A DNA stretch of 64,000 nt from Eutreptiella sp. 'Long Island Sound 2002' (lineage: Eukaryota; Euglenozoa; Euglenophyceae; Eutreptiales; Eutreptiaceae): assembly GCA_964036045.1 (NCBI GenBank), contig OZ038381.1, positions 137,360,306 through 137,424,305 on the forward strand. Direction: 5' to 3'. Numbering within the stretch: the first letter of the stretch is position 1; each line of letters opens with the position of its first letter. The translations under genes were made by a program, and so were the position numbers. Below the pieces are notes generated by a model, which saw only the letters and a list, made by a program, of their open reading frames with translations, ran no database searches and had not been told where the DNA came from. Below, piece after piece: positions 10,250 through 21,438 of this stretch.

Positions 10250-12521
10250 TCCTCAAAATCCAGGGTCCAAAATCCAAAAATATAGAAAATACAACCCTCC
10301 TTCAACCCTGAACAGCAACCAGATCCCACAAATACAGCAATAGCCCAATCCACAATCCAATCCACGCTGCGGGCTTCCGTTCAGCACACCGGTCGTTCCA
10401 CAGTGGCGGGCATGTACAAGAATTGCACCAAAGAGGAAAGCCCTGAAATTGGCATATGAACACAAAAAGAGCAAAGTTGGGGAAAGAGGTAAACATACAC
10501 AGACTCAACCATAGACCCCTCATTCCCTGGACTCAAGACCATCCCCTGACTCACCAACATGATGCCCTGAACCCAGTCAAATAAGATGGCTAAATGCCAT
10601 GTGTCAAAAGCCACTACATAAACCCCAAAAATGTTTTCACTCCCAAGCCTCTAAATCCTAGCCCAATAGGGGAGATGGCTTGTCATGGCCTAGAGTAGCA
10701 CTCAGGACCATGCCCTACCCCGACATTACCTTGGTTGGACTTGGAGTCCAATGGGCTTGGAGATATGCCCCATGAGTTTGAACTCATAACATGCCAAAAA
10801 CTGCCAATTCACACCATATTGGCCATATATCAAATGCATGCTCAAAATTGAAGTTACCACTTATCCAAAGGCTCAAAGCATGCATGGAATCGAAGTCTAA
10901 TATTCCTGGAGGATAGAGACCAAAGGTCAATGCCCATGTACATCCCCACCTTACCCTCGAAACCCCTTCGGATATGGGCGCCACGCACCACCCAAGTCAG
11001 CCCATGATCTTGAGACCAATTCTTGTTATCCTTCGTGCGCCAAGCCAAATGGAGTACGCGATCCGGCATATGGTGGTGTTCAACTCCAAAGCATATGCCA
11101 ACATATGAACAACATACCATGGTTCGAATCCCCATAGGCTTCTTGCTGTTTGCCGACCAGGTAAGTACACAAAACGCAAAAAAGAGCAAAAATTGAGGTC
11201 AAAAACATGAAAATATGTCCAAATACAAAGTTGTCATGATAGTATATCTCTATGCTCACCCATGATATCCGCTCATGGTTCAATACACAAATGATTGGAA
11301 CCATTTGCGAACAATTCCCCCACTTGGATCCCCAATCGGGCGCATGGAGATACCTTCGCCACTCATATCTACATGCCCCATGAAAATGGGAGTGCACTCA
11401 TGGATCTCTTTGCCAAACATACCATGAGCAATACATACGCGGTAGACTTAGTCTAGCGCTTTGAATTCCACAATTGGGACATGGGCAAAGCCCTTGTCAC
11501 GTGTGGCTCCCCATCTCTTCGGCCACACGAAGATATATAACATGGGCGTGAGCATATCGAAGCACATACCATGCATATAACACATACCCTCAAAACGTGG
11601 CTCCCACCATGGTATGCCATGCCCCTCCATGGACATGACTTCACGTTCAAAATACGTAGGAACCCAAAGAAAAGTTGCTATGCAACCCCAACACTCATGC
11701 GGTACACTCGAAAGTCGCAATAAAATATTCGGTTGCACGGTCCAAGAGTTATATATCACTTTCTACCCTCTTGACCATTATCCCTTGCTATACCGGGCAT
11801 GCGTACACACCAAAGGCGTTTGGTGCTTCTTAAATTAAAATGAGACCAAGGCAGTTCCAACCCAATTCTCGATATTGATATTCCTCGCCGTGAGCCGGAG
11901 ATATGATTCTTCAAAGTGGTCTCGCGAATCACTTTTGTTTCGACTATAACTCCAAGCAAAATGAAGGGCACAACAAAAGGAAGGTTGATTCGTGATCGGG
12001 GAAAAATGTATGGCCACTCGAGATTCATCATATCGCGTGCGGCGATGTGGAAGTCGAAAATCCGATTCTGAAAGTCTGAAAAAACCGGATGAATTTTGCG
12101 AGTGTATAATATGAAAAATGCGGAAGCAACGAACCCTTTACTGATGAAATCTGCCCCTTCATCGGGGTTTCCGCCAAAATATCTGTAAAAAACAGTTAAC
12201 CAATCGGTTACCGCAAAATCGCGAGCCAACTGACAGTCGCCGATACATTGACAATCAGAACGAAAGGCGGAAAAATTACGGAAACATTATGATAAAAAAA
12301 CCCTGTTGATTCCTGATATTCTGATATATAAATCTCATCTGGCGGCGCGTCGGTACTGAATATGGCCGCTCATAGCCGGAATGGCCAAACCTATCACACT
12401 ATCACATCGGTCTAGGTCAGGTGGACGGGAGAGTATGATATCAGCCAATGGCGGCTTGCCGGCACATAGATACACACCCCAAGTGACCCAAAGATGGCCA
12501 CGGGGGTCCGAACAGGCTTCA
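10164..12521 (-). repeat. Element A 5' LTR (middle LTR copy)
   Basis: The boundary next to the gag side is set by the primer site, and the outer boundary by the loss of similarity to copies 1-1676 and 13081-15446 after gcttca. The length is about 2.36 kb. In element sense it starts TGAAGC and ends near CTTTA, so the 3' dinucleotide is not the usual CA. The same LTR also serves as the 3' LTR of the deleted partner element to its right. The ORF spanning 11756-12229 and similar frames are not conserved as coding sequence. Confidence 0.92.
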
Positions 12522-13068
12522 CCTCTCCAACGCCTCGGCGTCATGCTCCAGGCTGGGTTCTGGGGCCGTGTTCGCCCTTGTGGGCGGTCTTGCCGTCTCC
12601 TCCCACTCCAAAGGTTGCTCATAGGCTGTTTGATAGCCCTCGGAGTGCCCCTCGGAGTCCCACAGCCTGACCGGGCTAGGGTCCGTCTCCATAGCCCCGG
12701 CGTCCCCTGCCGTGGGCTTGGGCGACCCGCGCTTCCGGTAGCGCCGGGCCCGTCCTCCACTGCTGCCTGAATGGCATGTCTCCTCAGAGTCCTCCGCGGC
12801 GGAGCGGAGGTTGCATGCCTTTCAGCAGCGACGCTCACACATGGAGACCAGGTCCTCCATGTCAAGTCCTCCTCTTCCCGAACGTCGTATTTCTCTTCGG
12901 GCTTCAACTTCCGGAGTTCGCCATGCTCCTGAGCGTCTCTGCTGTTCTCTGGCTCCAATCTCCGGCGTGGTCTCCACCGAGTCCACAATACGCACCCGGG
13001 GCGTACTTGGGCAGGGCTCATAGGGGCCCAAGTCCCCGGGTCGGCGGTAGGTAGGGGCAGCAGGTACA
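12522..13068 (-). pseudogene. gag: Element A second copy: truncated gag fragment
   Basis: This segment is a close copy of 9605-10151, the 5' end of element A gag. It abuts the LTR at 12521 directly, so everything from mid-gag to the polypurine tract is missing. Its N-terminal frame stays open up to an ATG inside the LTR at 13166. It is the remnant of a tandem partner element that lost about 7.9 kb. Confidence 0.92.
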
Positions 13069-13080
13069 CCTCTGCTACAA
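13069..13080 (-). other. Primer-binding site of the truncated A copy (degenerate)
   Basis: In element sense it reads TTGTAGCAGAGG, one base different from the intact initiator tRNA-Met site at 10152-10163. Confidence 0.8.
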
Positions 13081-15446
13081 TAAAGCAGGTCCCTACCAGG
13101 ACCGGCCCCCGCTGTGCCCCTTCCGCCTGTTACCCCTGCTGATTTACTCCGGATCAGCGATTGCATTCCTCAAAATCCATGGTCCAAAATCCAAAAATAT
13201 AGAAAATACAATCCTCCTTCAACCCTGAACAGCAACCAGATCCCGAAAATACAGCAATAATCCAATCCACAATCCAATCCACGCTGCGGGCTTCCGTTCA
13301 GCACACCGGTCGTCCGACGGTGGCGGGCATGTACAAGAATTGCACCAAAGAGGAAAGCCCTGAAATTGGCATATGAACACAAATAAAGCAAAGTTGGGGA
13401 AAGAGAAAAACATACACAGATTCAGCCATAGACCCCTCATTCCCTTGACTCCAGACCTTCCCTTGACTCACCAACATGATGCCCTGAGCCCAGTCAAATA
13501 AGATGGCTAAATGCCATGTGTCCAAAGTCACTACACAAACCCCAAAAATGTGTTCACTCCCAAGCCCATAAATCCTAGCCCGATAGGGGAGGTGGCGTGT
13601 CATGGCTTAGAGTGGCACTCAGGACCATGCCCTACCCTGACATAACCTTGGCTGGACTTGGAGTCGAATGGGCTTGGAGAACTGCCCCATGAAAATGACC
13701 TCAACACATGGCAAAATCAGGCAAATCACACCATTATGCCCAAAAGTCAATTATATACTCAAAAATGCATACGGCAAATATCCAAATGCTCCATGCATGT
13801 GTCAAACCGGAAAGTAGTATACAAGGGTGATATAGACCAAAGGTCCATGCCCAAGAATATCCCATCATTGGCTCCGAAACCCCTTCGGTTATGTACACGA
13901 CATGCTTCACAAGTCAGCCCATGACTTTGAGACCTAATTTTGTGAGGCCTCGTGTGCCAAGCCAAAGTGACCACGTGATCCGGCATATGGTGAGGTACAA
14001 CACCGAAGCCTATGCCAACATATAAGCAACATACCATAGTTCACGGATCTCTAGGCACTTTACTGTTAGCCGGCCAGTTGAGCACATAAAACACAAAAAT
14101 GAGCATAAAATGAGGTCAAAAACATGCAAATAATGCCAAATTCAAGATAATTACAATAGTATATAATTTCGCCCACCCATGGTATCAACATATGATTCAA
14201 AACACAATTGTTTGGGACCATTTGCAAACAATCCCCCTACTTGGATCCCCACATGGACGCATAGGGACACCTTCGAACCTCCTCCCAACACACACCATGA
14301 AAATGGGAAGATTGATAATAGCGCTTGTGGGTCGCTCCGTAAGCCCTCCCACATGCACTATATTAGCGGTAGACTTAGTCTAGCGCTATGGAGTTCACCA
14401 TTGGGACATGGCGAAGCCCTTGCCACGTATGACTCCATATATCTTCCTACAAACGGAGATATATAACATGGGCGTGAGCATATCGAAGCACATACCATGC
14501 ATATAACACATACCCTCCAAAAGTGGTTCCCACCATGATATGCCATGCCCCTCCATGGACATAACTTCACGTTAAAAATACGTAGGAACCCAAGGAAAGT
14601 TGCTATGCAACCCGAACACTCATGCGGTACACTCGAAAGTCGCAATAAAATATTCGGTTGCACGGTCCAAGAGTTATATATCACTTTCTACCCTCTTGAC
14701 CATTATCCCTTGCTCTACCGGGCATGTGTACACACCAAATGCGTTTGATGCTCCCTAAATTAAGTTGAGACCAAGGCGGTTCCAACCCAATTCTCGATAT
14801 TGATATTCCTCGCCGTGAGCCGGAGATATGATTCTTCAAAGTGGTCTCGCGAATTACTTTTGTTTCGACTATAACTCGGAGCAAAATGAAGGGCACAACA
14901 AAAGGAAGGTTGATTCGTGATCGGGGAAAAATGTAGGACCACTCGAGATTCATCATATCCAGTGCGGCGATGTCGAAGTCGAAAATCCGATTCTGAAAGT
15001 CTGAAAAAATCGGATCAATTTTGCGAGTGTATAATATGAAAATTGCGGAAGCAACGAACCCTTTACTGATTTAATCTGACCCTTCATCGGGGTTTCCGCC
15101 AAAATATCTGTAAATAACAGTTAACCATTCGGTTACCGCAAAATCGCGAGCCAACTGACAGTCGCCGATACATTGACAATCAGAACGAAAGGCGGGAAGA
15201 TTACGGAAACATTATGATAAAAAAACCCTGTTGATTCCTGATATTCTGATATATAAATCTCAGCTGGCGGCGCCTCGGTACTGAATATGGCCGCTCATAG
15301 CCGGAATGGCCAAACCTATCACACTATCACATCGGGTTAGGTCAGGTGGATGGGAGAGTATGATATCAGCCAATGGCGGCTTGCCGGCACATAGATACAC
15401 ACCCCAAGTGACCCCAAGATGGCCAGGGGGGTCCGAACCGGCTTCA
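13081..15446 (-). repeat. Element A third LTR (5' LTR of truncated copy)
   Basis: This full-length LTR of about 2.37 kb matches 10164-12521 end to end. Its outer parts (about 13081-13690 and 14460-15446) are close to the other copies. The middle (about 13690-14460) is much more divergent, near 75 % by eye, which suggests a mosaic. It ends gcttca at 15446. Confidence 0.92.
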
Positions 15447-15651
15447 GTCCGTGGCCTACAAAGCTCGCGTTCATTGCGGCGGGTATGGACAGCCTCACAG
15501 CCTCCGCGTGGAAAATCGTTGGAAATACGTGGTCCATGGATGCTGAAATGGAGTCTTTTGCTTCGAAAGGCCATGCCAGTTGTAGCTGATAGAGCAAAGG
15601 AAGTTTTCATGGATGCTTTGGTGCAACGTGGTGAATATGGTGAGGAGTTGA
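15447..15651. other. Short unassigned segment between LTRs
   Basis: These 205 bp lie between element A and a B-like LTR remnant. Plus-strand frames are open but differ in phase, for example one reading VADRAKEVFMDALVQRGEYG and another reading AGMDSLTASAWKIVGN. It may be a fragment of an older coding sequence with a frameshift. I do not recognise it. Confidence 0.35.
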
Positions 15652-15908
15652 CGTAAGTGCGGCTACCCTCCATCGGGGCAGATCAGAGGTCAATTACCCC
15701 CCATTAGGTAAGATTCAGATCATTTCCGGAGATCTATATGTTCGGCGTCCCCCATACTTTTAACAGAACCGTTCCTGTATATCATGGAGACGCCAAGCTC
15801 ATTTGTAGTGTCCGTTCCGGCTGAGATGGTCGTTTTCCGATGATTCAATTGGAATCGTCGGCGCGCATGCGCAAACCAAATTAGCCAATCATTTTTTTCA
15901 CAATCGGA
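15652..15908 (+). repeat. B-like LTR remnant, 5' half
   Basis: The segment starts taagtgcggcta, like the LTR of element B (36930). Its later part keeps the B-LTR order of blocks: cgttccg, then ggaatcg, then gcgcgc, then the aaccaaattagccaatcat region and a TTTTTTCA tract. Divergence is high. The second half of the same LTR resumes at 21635, so the LTR was split by an insertion. Confidence 0.7.
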
Positions 15909-16479
15909 GGTAGGTACGTAGGTGCACTCGGGCGTGGAGAGGGGCCCCGTGGTTCCCCCTGGCGTCGCCCCTGTGACGGATAGGAAGAGGTTCCGTGCAT
16001 GAAGAGGGGAGGCGGCCTACGTCCCGCTAGACCTGACTTCTGGCCCCCAACAAAGCGACCCCGGGCAACACCGGGAGGGCTTACGCCGCCAGCGTGACGT
16101 GCTTGTCTCGCCGGGAGGGTGTGCCCCCGTGCTTGCGCACGTCCCCTCTTTTGGGGGGAACCCTAGGGGTTCACCGGACTTCCTGGCGTATCCTGTTCCA
16201 AAGGCATGCATGCATGTTCTTGGTACTGGGGTTCCGAGGCGCTTGGGTGTCGCGCGCTCCGCCTGGAGTCCCAAAGCAGCGCAGGCCTCAGGATGCAGCC
16301 TTACCCCCGGTCTCCGGATCTCGTTTGGCGGGGTCACCTGCATGGCACGGGCTGCCTCAGTGCCCGGGCTATGGGCACTGGGTTTCCTATTGTTGTGTGG
16401 AGTTTGTGTTTGGGTCCGGGTTGTGCTTGGGTTTGGGTTTTGGTAACCTCATCAGCCCTGGCTGGGGTCTTTTCCCGGC

Positions 16480-17000
16480 TGGGGTTTGCGGTGTTTGCGG
16501 TGGGACTTGGGTTTCGGCCTGCACCCCACCATTCTTGGTTGGGGTTTTGGGGCGTGCGTGGCTGTGTGCGCGCTCCGCCTGTACCCCGCCGTTGCCGGTT
16601 TGGGTGTGCGGTGTGGGTGTGTGTGCTTGGGTTCGGGTTTCGGCTGCGCCCCGCCACTCCTAGGGGAGGTGTTGGGGTGTGTGTGTGTTTGTGTGCTTGT
16701 CCCGCGTGGTCCCCTGCAGCTCCTGGCCGGGGGTGCGATGCGGGGGTGTGTGCTTGGGCCTCGGTTGCTGCCGCGCCCTGCCACTCCTGGCTGGGGTGTT
16801 GGGGCCGGTGTGTGTTTGTGTGCGCGCCCCGCTTGTACCCCGCCCTTCCTGGCTGGGGTGTGCGGTGTGGGCGTGCGTGCTGCGCTCGGGTTTCGGCTGT
16901 GCCCCCCTGTTGGGCAAGTTGTTGGGGTGTGTGTGCGTTGGGGCGTGGGCCCCGCTTGCACCCCCCCCTTCCTGGGGGGCCGCCTGTGGCGTGGGGGTGT
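16480..17000. repeat. Degenerate tandem repeat, period about 127 bp
   Basis: The motif group gggtttcggc, then a cgcc-rich stretch, then ctggctggggtgt recurs near 16507, 16634, 16763 and 16887, giving about four diverged units of 124-129 bp. It lies in the G/T-skewed block and carries open frames on both strands because of composition. Confidence 0.65.
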
Positions 17001-17699
17001 GCGGGTGTTGCCGTGGGTGGGGTTTGCCCCCCCCCCCCCCCCTCCCCTTCGCTTATTTTAGGGGGGGGCGTCGTGGCGTGTCGTGTCGTGCCTTTGTGGT
17101 GTTGGTTGCTAGCTGTCCTGGTCTTGGGTCCCGTGGTCTCCGTCCCCCCTTCCCGTCTTGTTCGGGCTGCGCGTTCCTGTGTTTTTTTTTTCTCCGCCCC
17201 AGCGTGGTGTGTGTCCGCATGCTCGGGGTGTCCCTTCTTCCGGTGGGCCGCTGCTCCTGGTTTGGTGGTGCCGGTTTTGGCTGGGTGGTCCTCAGGTGCC
17301 CCTTCTGGGGGTCCTGTCTTCGGTGCCGTCTGGCTGGGGGGTTTGGCCGCCTCTTGCGGTGTGGGTGGGCGTTTTCGTGGCTATGGGCCTTTCTGGTGCC
17401 CCCCCCCCCTGTTTTCTTTTTTGGGGGGGGTGTGCCTGTTCCTCCCTCTGCCTTCCCTGGGCTGGTGCACGCACTGGTTGGCATTCGGTGTGGTCTTCCG
17501 GGTTGCTGTTGGTGCTTGCGTTTTGCTAGGCCTTGCCCCGGCCCCATGGGTCGGGTGGGTTATGTACACGTTGGGCTTGGCGGCCCTTCCTGCCGGGTTA
17601 GGTTCTGGCTCTGCAGGCTGGGCGGTTGCGCCAGGCGGCTTCTTGAGGCCTTGGGTTAGGGGGGCTGGGGGTTTCTGTGTCCCTTCGCCTCCGCGGTGC

Positions 17700-18170
17700 C
17701 GATATTAACTTTCTGGCGGCGGTTTGTGTGGGCGGACCGCCACTGTTGTTGCCGGGCGCGCGGTGACCCCTTGCCGGTGTGTGGCGGGCTGGTGCGGCGC
17801 CTTCCGGGGTATGCGGTGGCTTGTTTCCGTTAGACCCTCGGTTAGCGTCCCCTGTTTTGGTGTTGTGGTGTGCTGTGGTGCGCCGTGCTGCGTCGTGCCG
17901 TGTTTCGCCGTGCTGTGTCGTGGTGGTCCGTGCTGTGTTGCGGTGTGCCCTGCTGGGTCGCGCCGTGTTGCGCCAAGTCGTGCCGTGGTGTGCCGCTCTG
18001 TACGGCGTCGCGTCGCGTCGTGCTGTGGCGTGTTGTGCCTTGGGGTCCCTTGTCGTGGTGCGTTGCACAGTGGCGCGCTGCGGTGCGCTGTGCCGTGCTG
18101 CCTCGTATTGTGCCGTGGTGGGTCGGTGGAGGTCAGTCCGGCCCGTGTAGTTGTGCGGAGTGCGGGTCGG
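17700..18170. repeat. Imperfect GTGCCGTGCTG-type short repeats
   Basis: This stretch is dominated by short variants of gtgccgtg, gtgctgtg and cgccgtg with no fixed period. It gives long ORFs in several frames on both strands, which I do not regard as genes. Confidence 0.55.
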
Positions 18171-18825
18171 AGTGTGGCTGGCTAGGGGCTGGGGGGTGCG
18201 GTTAGGTGTGGGGTTGCTCGCTGAGTCTGTGCTGTGGGGGTTTGGGTGTGCCGCTCGGGCTGGTGGGTCGGGTAGGTGTCCGCGAGGTTGCCCTCCCTGG
18301 GGGCCTGTGCTTTGGTCCCGTGTCCTCTGGGGGTCTTGGCCTCTAGCCCTGGGTGCTGTGGCCGCGTCTTCTTCCTCTTCCGGTGCCTGTGAGGTGGCCC
18401 TTGCTGTGGCTGGGGTCGTCGCCTGGCGGTGAGGGCGTGGTGGTGGGCTGCGCGGCGGCGTTCTCGGCGGCTTCCTCTGTGGATGTAGCCCCTTCTCCCC
18501 GTGTAGGTGTGCCCTCCTTCCCCTGTGTGGTTTCTGGTGGCTGGTCGGCGTGAGCGGGTGTGGTCCGTACGGCGTCCGATTCGTGCTTGGGCGGTGTGTG
18601 TTGGGGGCGCGCGCCTCCGGGGGTCGTGCGGTGTCCGCAGGGGGTGGGGCGCTGCTGGTCCCTCCGTTGTGGCATGCCCTTCCTGCGTGTGGGCCCTGGT
18701 GCCCGCCGTTGTGTCCTCTTTCTCTGCGCCTCGGTCCCTGTTCCATCTCCTTCCTGGCCCATGGGTGGTTTTCCGTTCCCGTGTTGTGTCCCTCCCGGTG
18801 CCCTGTCCCTGTGGGCGCCTGCTTG

Positions 18826-20427
18826 TCAGTTTGGGCCCTTTTTTGCCCCCTTGCCGGAGTGTCCCTTTCTGTCCTCTGCCCTCCCCTTGCCCGTGCCCTT
18901 TTCCTTCCCGGTGTGGTGGTGGTGGGGTGGGGGGGGGGCCTGTGGGGCGCCGATGGCCCACGCCTGGGGGTGGTTGGCCTGGAGCCACTGGCGGAGGGTT
19001 TGGGGGGTGTAGGGGGGGCGGAGGCCCTGGACCGCGTCCTGGAGGAGGGCTCCCCATGCCGCCTGCGGCATGGTGGCCTCCAGGGGGGCCTCGTTGGGGT
19101 TGGCGGGGGTGCGGGTGCGGATCTCCCCGAAGGTGTGCACCATGTGCACCCCTTCTCGCCTTCCCACTCCCCCGGCCCACTTCACCCAGCGGTGGAGCTC
19201 CCGCAAGGGGGGGGCAGACCACCAGGCGAGGTGGGCGGGGCCCTGGGGGGGGGAGGGGTCCAAGCTCCAGGTTCGGGAGTGGCGGAAGGGGGACGTGGAC
19301 ATGCGGCGGTGGCGGGCGTGGCGGCGCCCCGGGGAGCGGAAGCGGCGGTGGCGGGGGCTGGGGGTGGAGGACGGGTACGGGCGGCGGGGGAAACGGGAAG
19401 CCCGGTGGGGCTCGTGGGGGGAGGGGGAGGTGGACATGGGGCGGCAGTGGCGTGCTTGGCGGCGCCTGGGGGAGCGGGAGCGGCGGTGGCGGGGGCTCGG
19501 AGTGGAGGTCGCGTACGGGCGGCGGGGGGAGTGGGAAGCTCGGTGGGGCTCTTGGGGGGCGGGGGAGGTGGACATGGGGCGGCAGTGGCGTGCTTGGCGG
19601 CGCCTGGGGGAGCGGGAGCGGTGGTGGCGGGGGCTGGGGATGGAGGACGCGTACGGGCGGCGGGGGGAACGGGAAGCCCGGTGGGGCTTGTAGGGAGAGG
19701 GGGAGGTGGACATGGGGCGGCGGTGGCGCGCATGGTGGCACCGGGGGGAGCTGAAGCGGTGGGAGCAGGGCCCTGGGGGGTCGTGGTGGCGCCTTGGGGA
19801 GCGGGAGCGGCGCGAGTGAGCGGCTGAGGCGCGGTGGCGGTGTGGGGAGCCTGAGCGCCGGGGGTTGGTGCGCCTTGCGGGGGGTGGAGCGGGAGCGCCG
19901 CCGTTTGCGGGACGGGGCCTCGTCGCGGGGCGAATCGGGCCAGTCAGAAGGTGTCGGCGGGTCCTGGGGGGCTTCGCGTGCTGCTGCTTGGTACTGGGGG
20001 GGGGGGGAGTCCCCGCCCTCCATTCATCCGCCGCGTATGGGTGCGATTGCAGCGGTGGCTGGTGGTACGGGTCAAGTGACTGTCCCTGGTGGGGCCGGGC
20101 CCGGGGGGCCCCTGCAGCGTGGACGTGGTGGCCGGGGGGATACGGTTCCTGGTACGGGAGGGGTGGCCCCTGGTGGTAGGCGGGGTATGGGGTTGGAGCG
20201 TCCGGTTGCTGCCATCCCATACGCTGGTGCTGCTCGTGCACGGGGGGTTGTGGCCCTGTGGGGTAGGGTGGTGGGCAGTGGTAGTGGCGGGGGTGGTGGG
20301 GGTGGTGGTGGTGGTGGGGCCGTTGGTGGTGGTGGCACTGGTAGTGGTGGGGATGGTGCTGCGGGTATGGCCCTGGGATCCCTTGTGTATATTCTGGTCC
20401 CCCTGGTCGGGGTGGGGGGTTGGGCAT
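18826..20427 (-). CDS. Hypothetical His/Pro-rich protein with RS-type 43-residue repeats
   Basis: A 533-residue frame begins at ATG 20425-20427 and ends TGA. Residues 1-100 are rich in His, Pro and Tyr. Residues about 190-375 are an arginine/serine region with about four units of 43 residues, each with a SRSPRR core and a MSTSP segment. RS tracts of this kind in known proteins bind RNA or splicing partners. A non-repetitive stretch at 420-495 (containing AAWGALLQDAVQGL and LRQWLQANHPQAW) looks like a folded helical domain, and a Lys/Gly tail follows. A second frame over the same DNA gives only Pro-rich low complexity, so I prefer this one. It may be the ORF1-like or gag-like protein of the inserted element. 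The family is not recognised. Confidence 0.5.
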   Translation of the reverse strand: MPNPPPRPGGPEYTQGIPGPYPQHHPHHYQCHHHQRPHHHHHPHHPRHYHCPPPYPTGPQPPVHEQHQRMGWQQPDAPTPYPAYHQGPPLPYQEPYPPGHHVHAAGAPRARPHQGQSLDPYHQPPLQSHPYAADEWRAGTPPPPSTKQQHAKPPRTRRHLLTGPIRPATRPRPANGGAPAPPPARRTNPRRSGSPHRHRASAAHSRRSRSPRRHHDPPGPCSHRFSSPRCHHARHRRPMSTSPSPYKPHRASRSPRRPYASSIPSPRHHRSRSPRRRQARHCRPMSTSPAPQEPHRASHSPRRPYATSTPSPRHRRSRSPRRRQARHCRPMSTSPSPHEPHRASRFPRRPYPSSTPSPRHRRFRSPGRRHARHRRMSTSPFRHSRTWSLDPSPPQGPAHLAWWSAPPLRELHRWVKWAGGVGRREGVHMVHTFGEIRTRTPANPNEAPLEATMPQAAWGALLQDAVQGLRPPYTPQTLRQWLQANHPQAWAIGAPQAPPPPHHHHTGKEKGTGKGRAEDRKGHSGKGAKKGPN

Positions 20428-20817
20428 CGTGCGCAGTCCCTGGGGCCGTACTGTTTGGTGGGTAGCGGCGACGAGTCGGGGGCCAGGCTTAACGGTGACT
20501 GAGGTCGTGGGGTCCCGCGTCCCTGGGTCGGTCTGGCTGGTGGCGGTGGTGGTTTTTGGGGGGTGGATGACGGGGCTCTTGGAGATGGGGATGTTGATCT
20601 AGTGGTACTACATTATTTTTTCCAATATTTTGCAGCCACGCACCTTCTTTGTCTGCTCTGTAACGCCTTTTTTCTGTTCCTTTTTCAAACGACTGAGTGC
20701 GCGCGCGTGAATGTGGCAGCGCTCTGAGCGCATGCATTCCTGTCCCTGTTCAATTGTGCCCAATTCGGTTAAATTGACAGATTCATCTGACGTTAAATGA
20801 AATTAACGATGATAACC
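20428..20817 (-). other. Spacer between the two GC-rich ORFs
   Basis: This 390 bp stretch is less GC-rich than its surroundings. A minus-strand frame (about 20489-20737) reads FEKGTEKRRYRADKEGAWLQ and could be a leftover of a gag-like or host coding sequence. No clear function. Confidence 0.35.
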
Positions 20818-21438
20818 TTAAAACGGTAGTCTAGGGACGAGGGTTTGGACGGGGTCGTGTTGGGCGGCCGCCTCTGTGGTGGCGGCGGCCGCTGGGGGGA
20901 GGGGGGCTTGGGTTGTGGTGGGTGGGGGGTCCTGGTTTGGGTTATGGTTTGGGTTAGGGCGGTGTCGCTTGGGTTGCCGTCGTTGCTTTTGTGGTGTTGG
21001 GGGCTGCGTGACGTGGTGTTGGTGGTGGTGCTGTTGCTGCTCGTGTGATCTTTTGGGCGCCGGCTTGGGTTTGGGGTCGGGTTTTGGGCTCGGGTTCGGT
21101 TCGAGGTTGAGGAGGACCTCGGTCTGGAGGTGTGAGGGCGCTGGTGCTGGGTTGGGGGGGTTCCCGGTGTGCTGCCGGGGTGCCTGGGTCGCCTGTGTGG
21201 GGGTCAGGGGGCCCCCGGTAGCCTGGCGTGCGGCCGCAGCTTTGGCTTTGGCCGTGGCCTTGTGGATGAGGTCGGAGGGGAGGGGGGGGTCGGAGGATGA
21301 GGTGTAGGACGTCGATGAGGATGAGGACGAGGAGGAAGTGGTGGTTTTGGGGGACGCGGCTTGCGCTGTGATGCGGGTGGTTGCGGGGTTGTGGGCGGCG
21401 GCTTCTGCTGCGGCCACTGCGGGCAGGATGGAGGGCAT
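20818..21438 (-). CDS. Hypothetical low-complexity protein (Ser/Ala/Pro-rich)
   Basis: A 206-residue frame starts at ATG 21436-21438 and ends TAA. It has an alanine-rich N terminus, a run of serines followed by TSYTSSSDPPLPSDLIHK, an Ala/Lys helix-like stretch (ATAKAKAAAARQ), and a Pro/Lys/Asn/Gln-rich tail. It precedes the RS-repeat ORF in the same orientation and may belong to the same inserted element. Composition alone could keep such a frame open, so confidence is modest. Confidence 0.4.
   Translation of the reverse strand: MPSILPAVAAAEAAAHNPATTRITAQAASPKTTTSSSSSSSSTSYTSSSDPPLPSDLIHKATAKAKAAAARQATGGPLTPTQATQAPRQHTGNPPNPAPAPSHLQTEVLLNLEPNPSPKPDPKPKPAPKRSHEQQQHHHQHHVTQPPTPQKQRRQPKRHRPNPNHNPNQDPPPTTTQAPLPPAAAATTEAAAQHDPVQTLVPRLPF

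Noticed and set aside
10164-15446. Repeated short ORFs (60-111 residues) inside the A LTRs as genes
   Set aside because: They recur only because the LTR is repeated, differ in length between copies and have no protein features.
15640-15665. Possible exon ending at a GTAAGT splice donor
   Set aside because: The GTAAGT is explained by the start of a B-like LTR (TGTAAGTGCGG in element B), so it is not evidence of an intron.
16206-17708. 500-residue plus-strand ORF, rich in Cys, Val, Trp and Gly
   Set aside because: It lies in a G/T-skewed, tandemly repeated block where all frames on both strands are long. The repeat period (about 127 bp) is not a multiple of three and the text is low complexity.
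17598-18746. 382-residue minus-strand ORF rich in Arg, Pro, Thr and His
   Set aside because: It covers short GTGCCGTG-type repeats. Overlapping frames are equally open, and no motif or start context supports it.
18182-20023. 613-residue minus-strand proline-rich ORF overlapping the RS-repeat ORF
   Set aside because: It shares the DNA with the 18826-20427 frame but shows only Pro/Leu/His low complexity and no non-repetitive domain. I prefer the RS frame, though this cannot be settled by eye.
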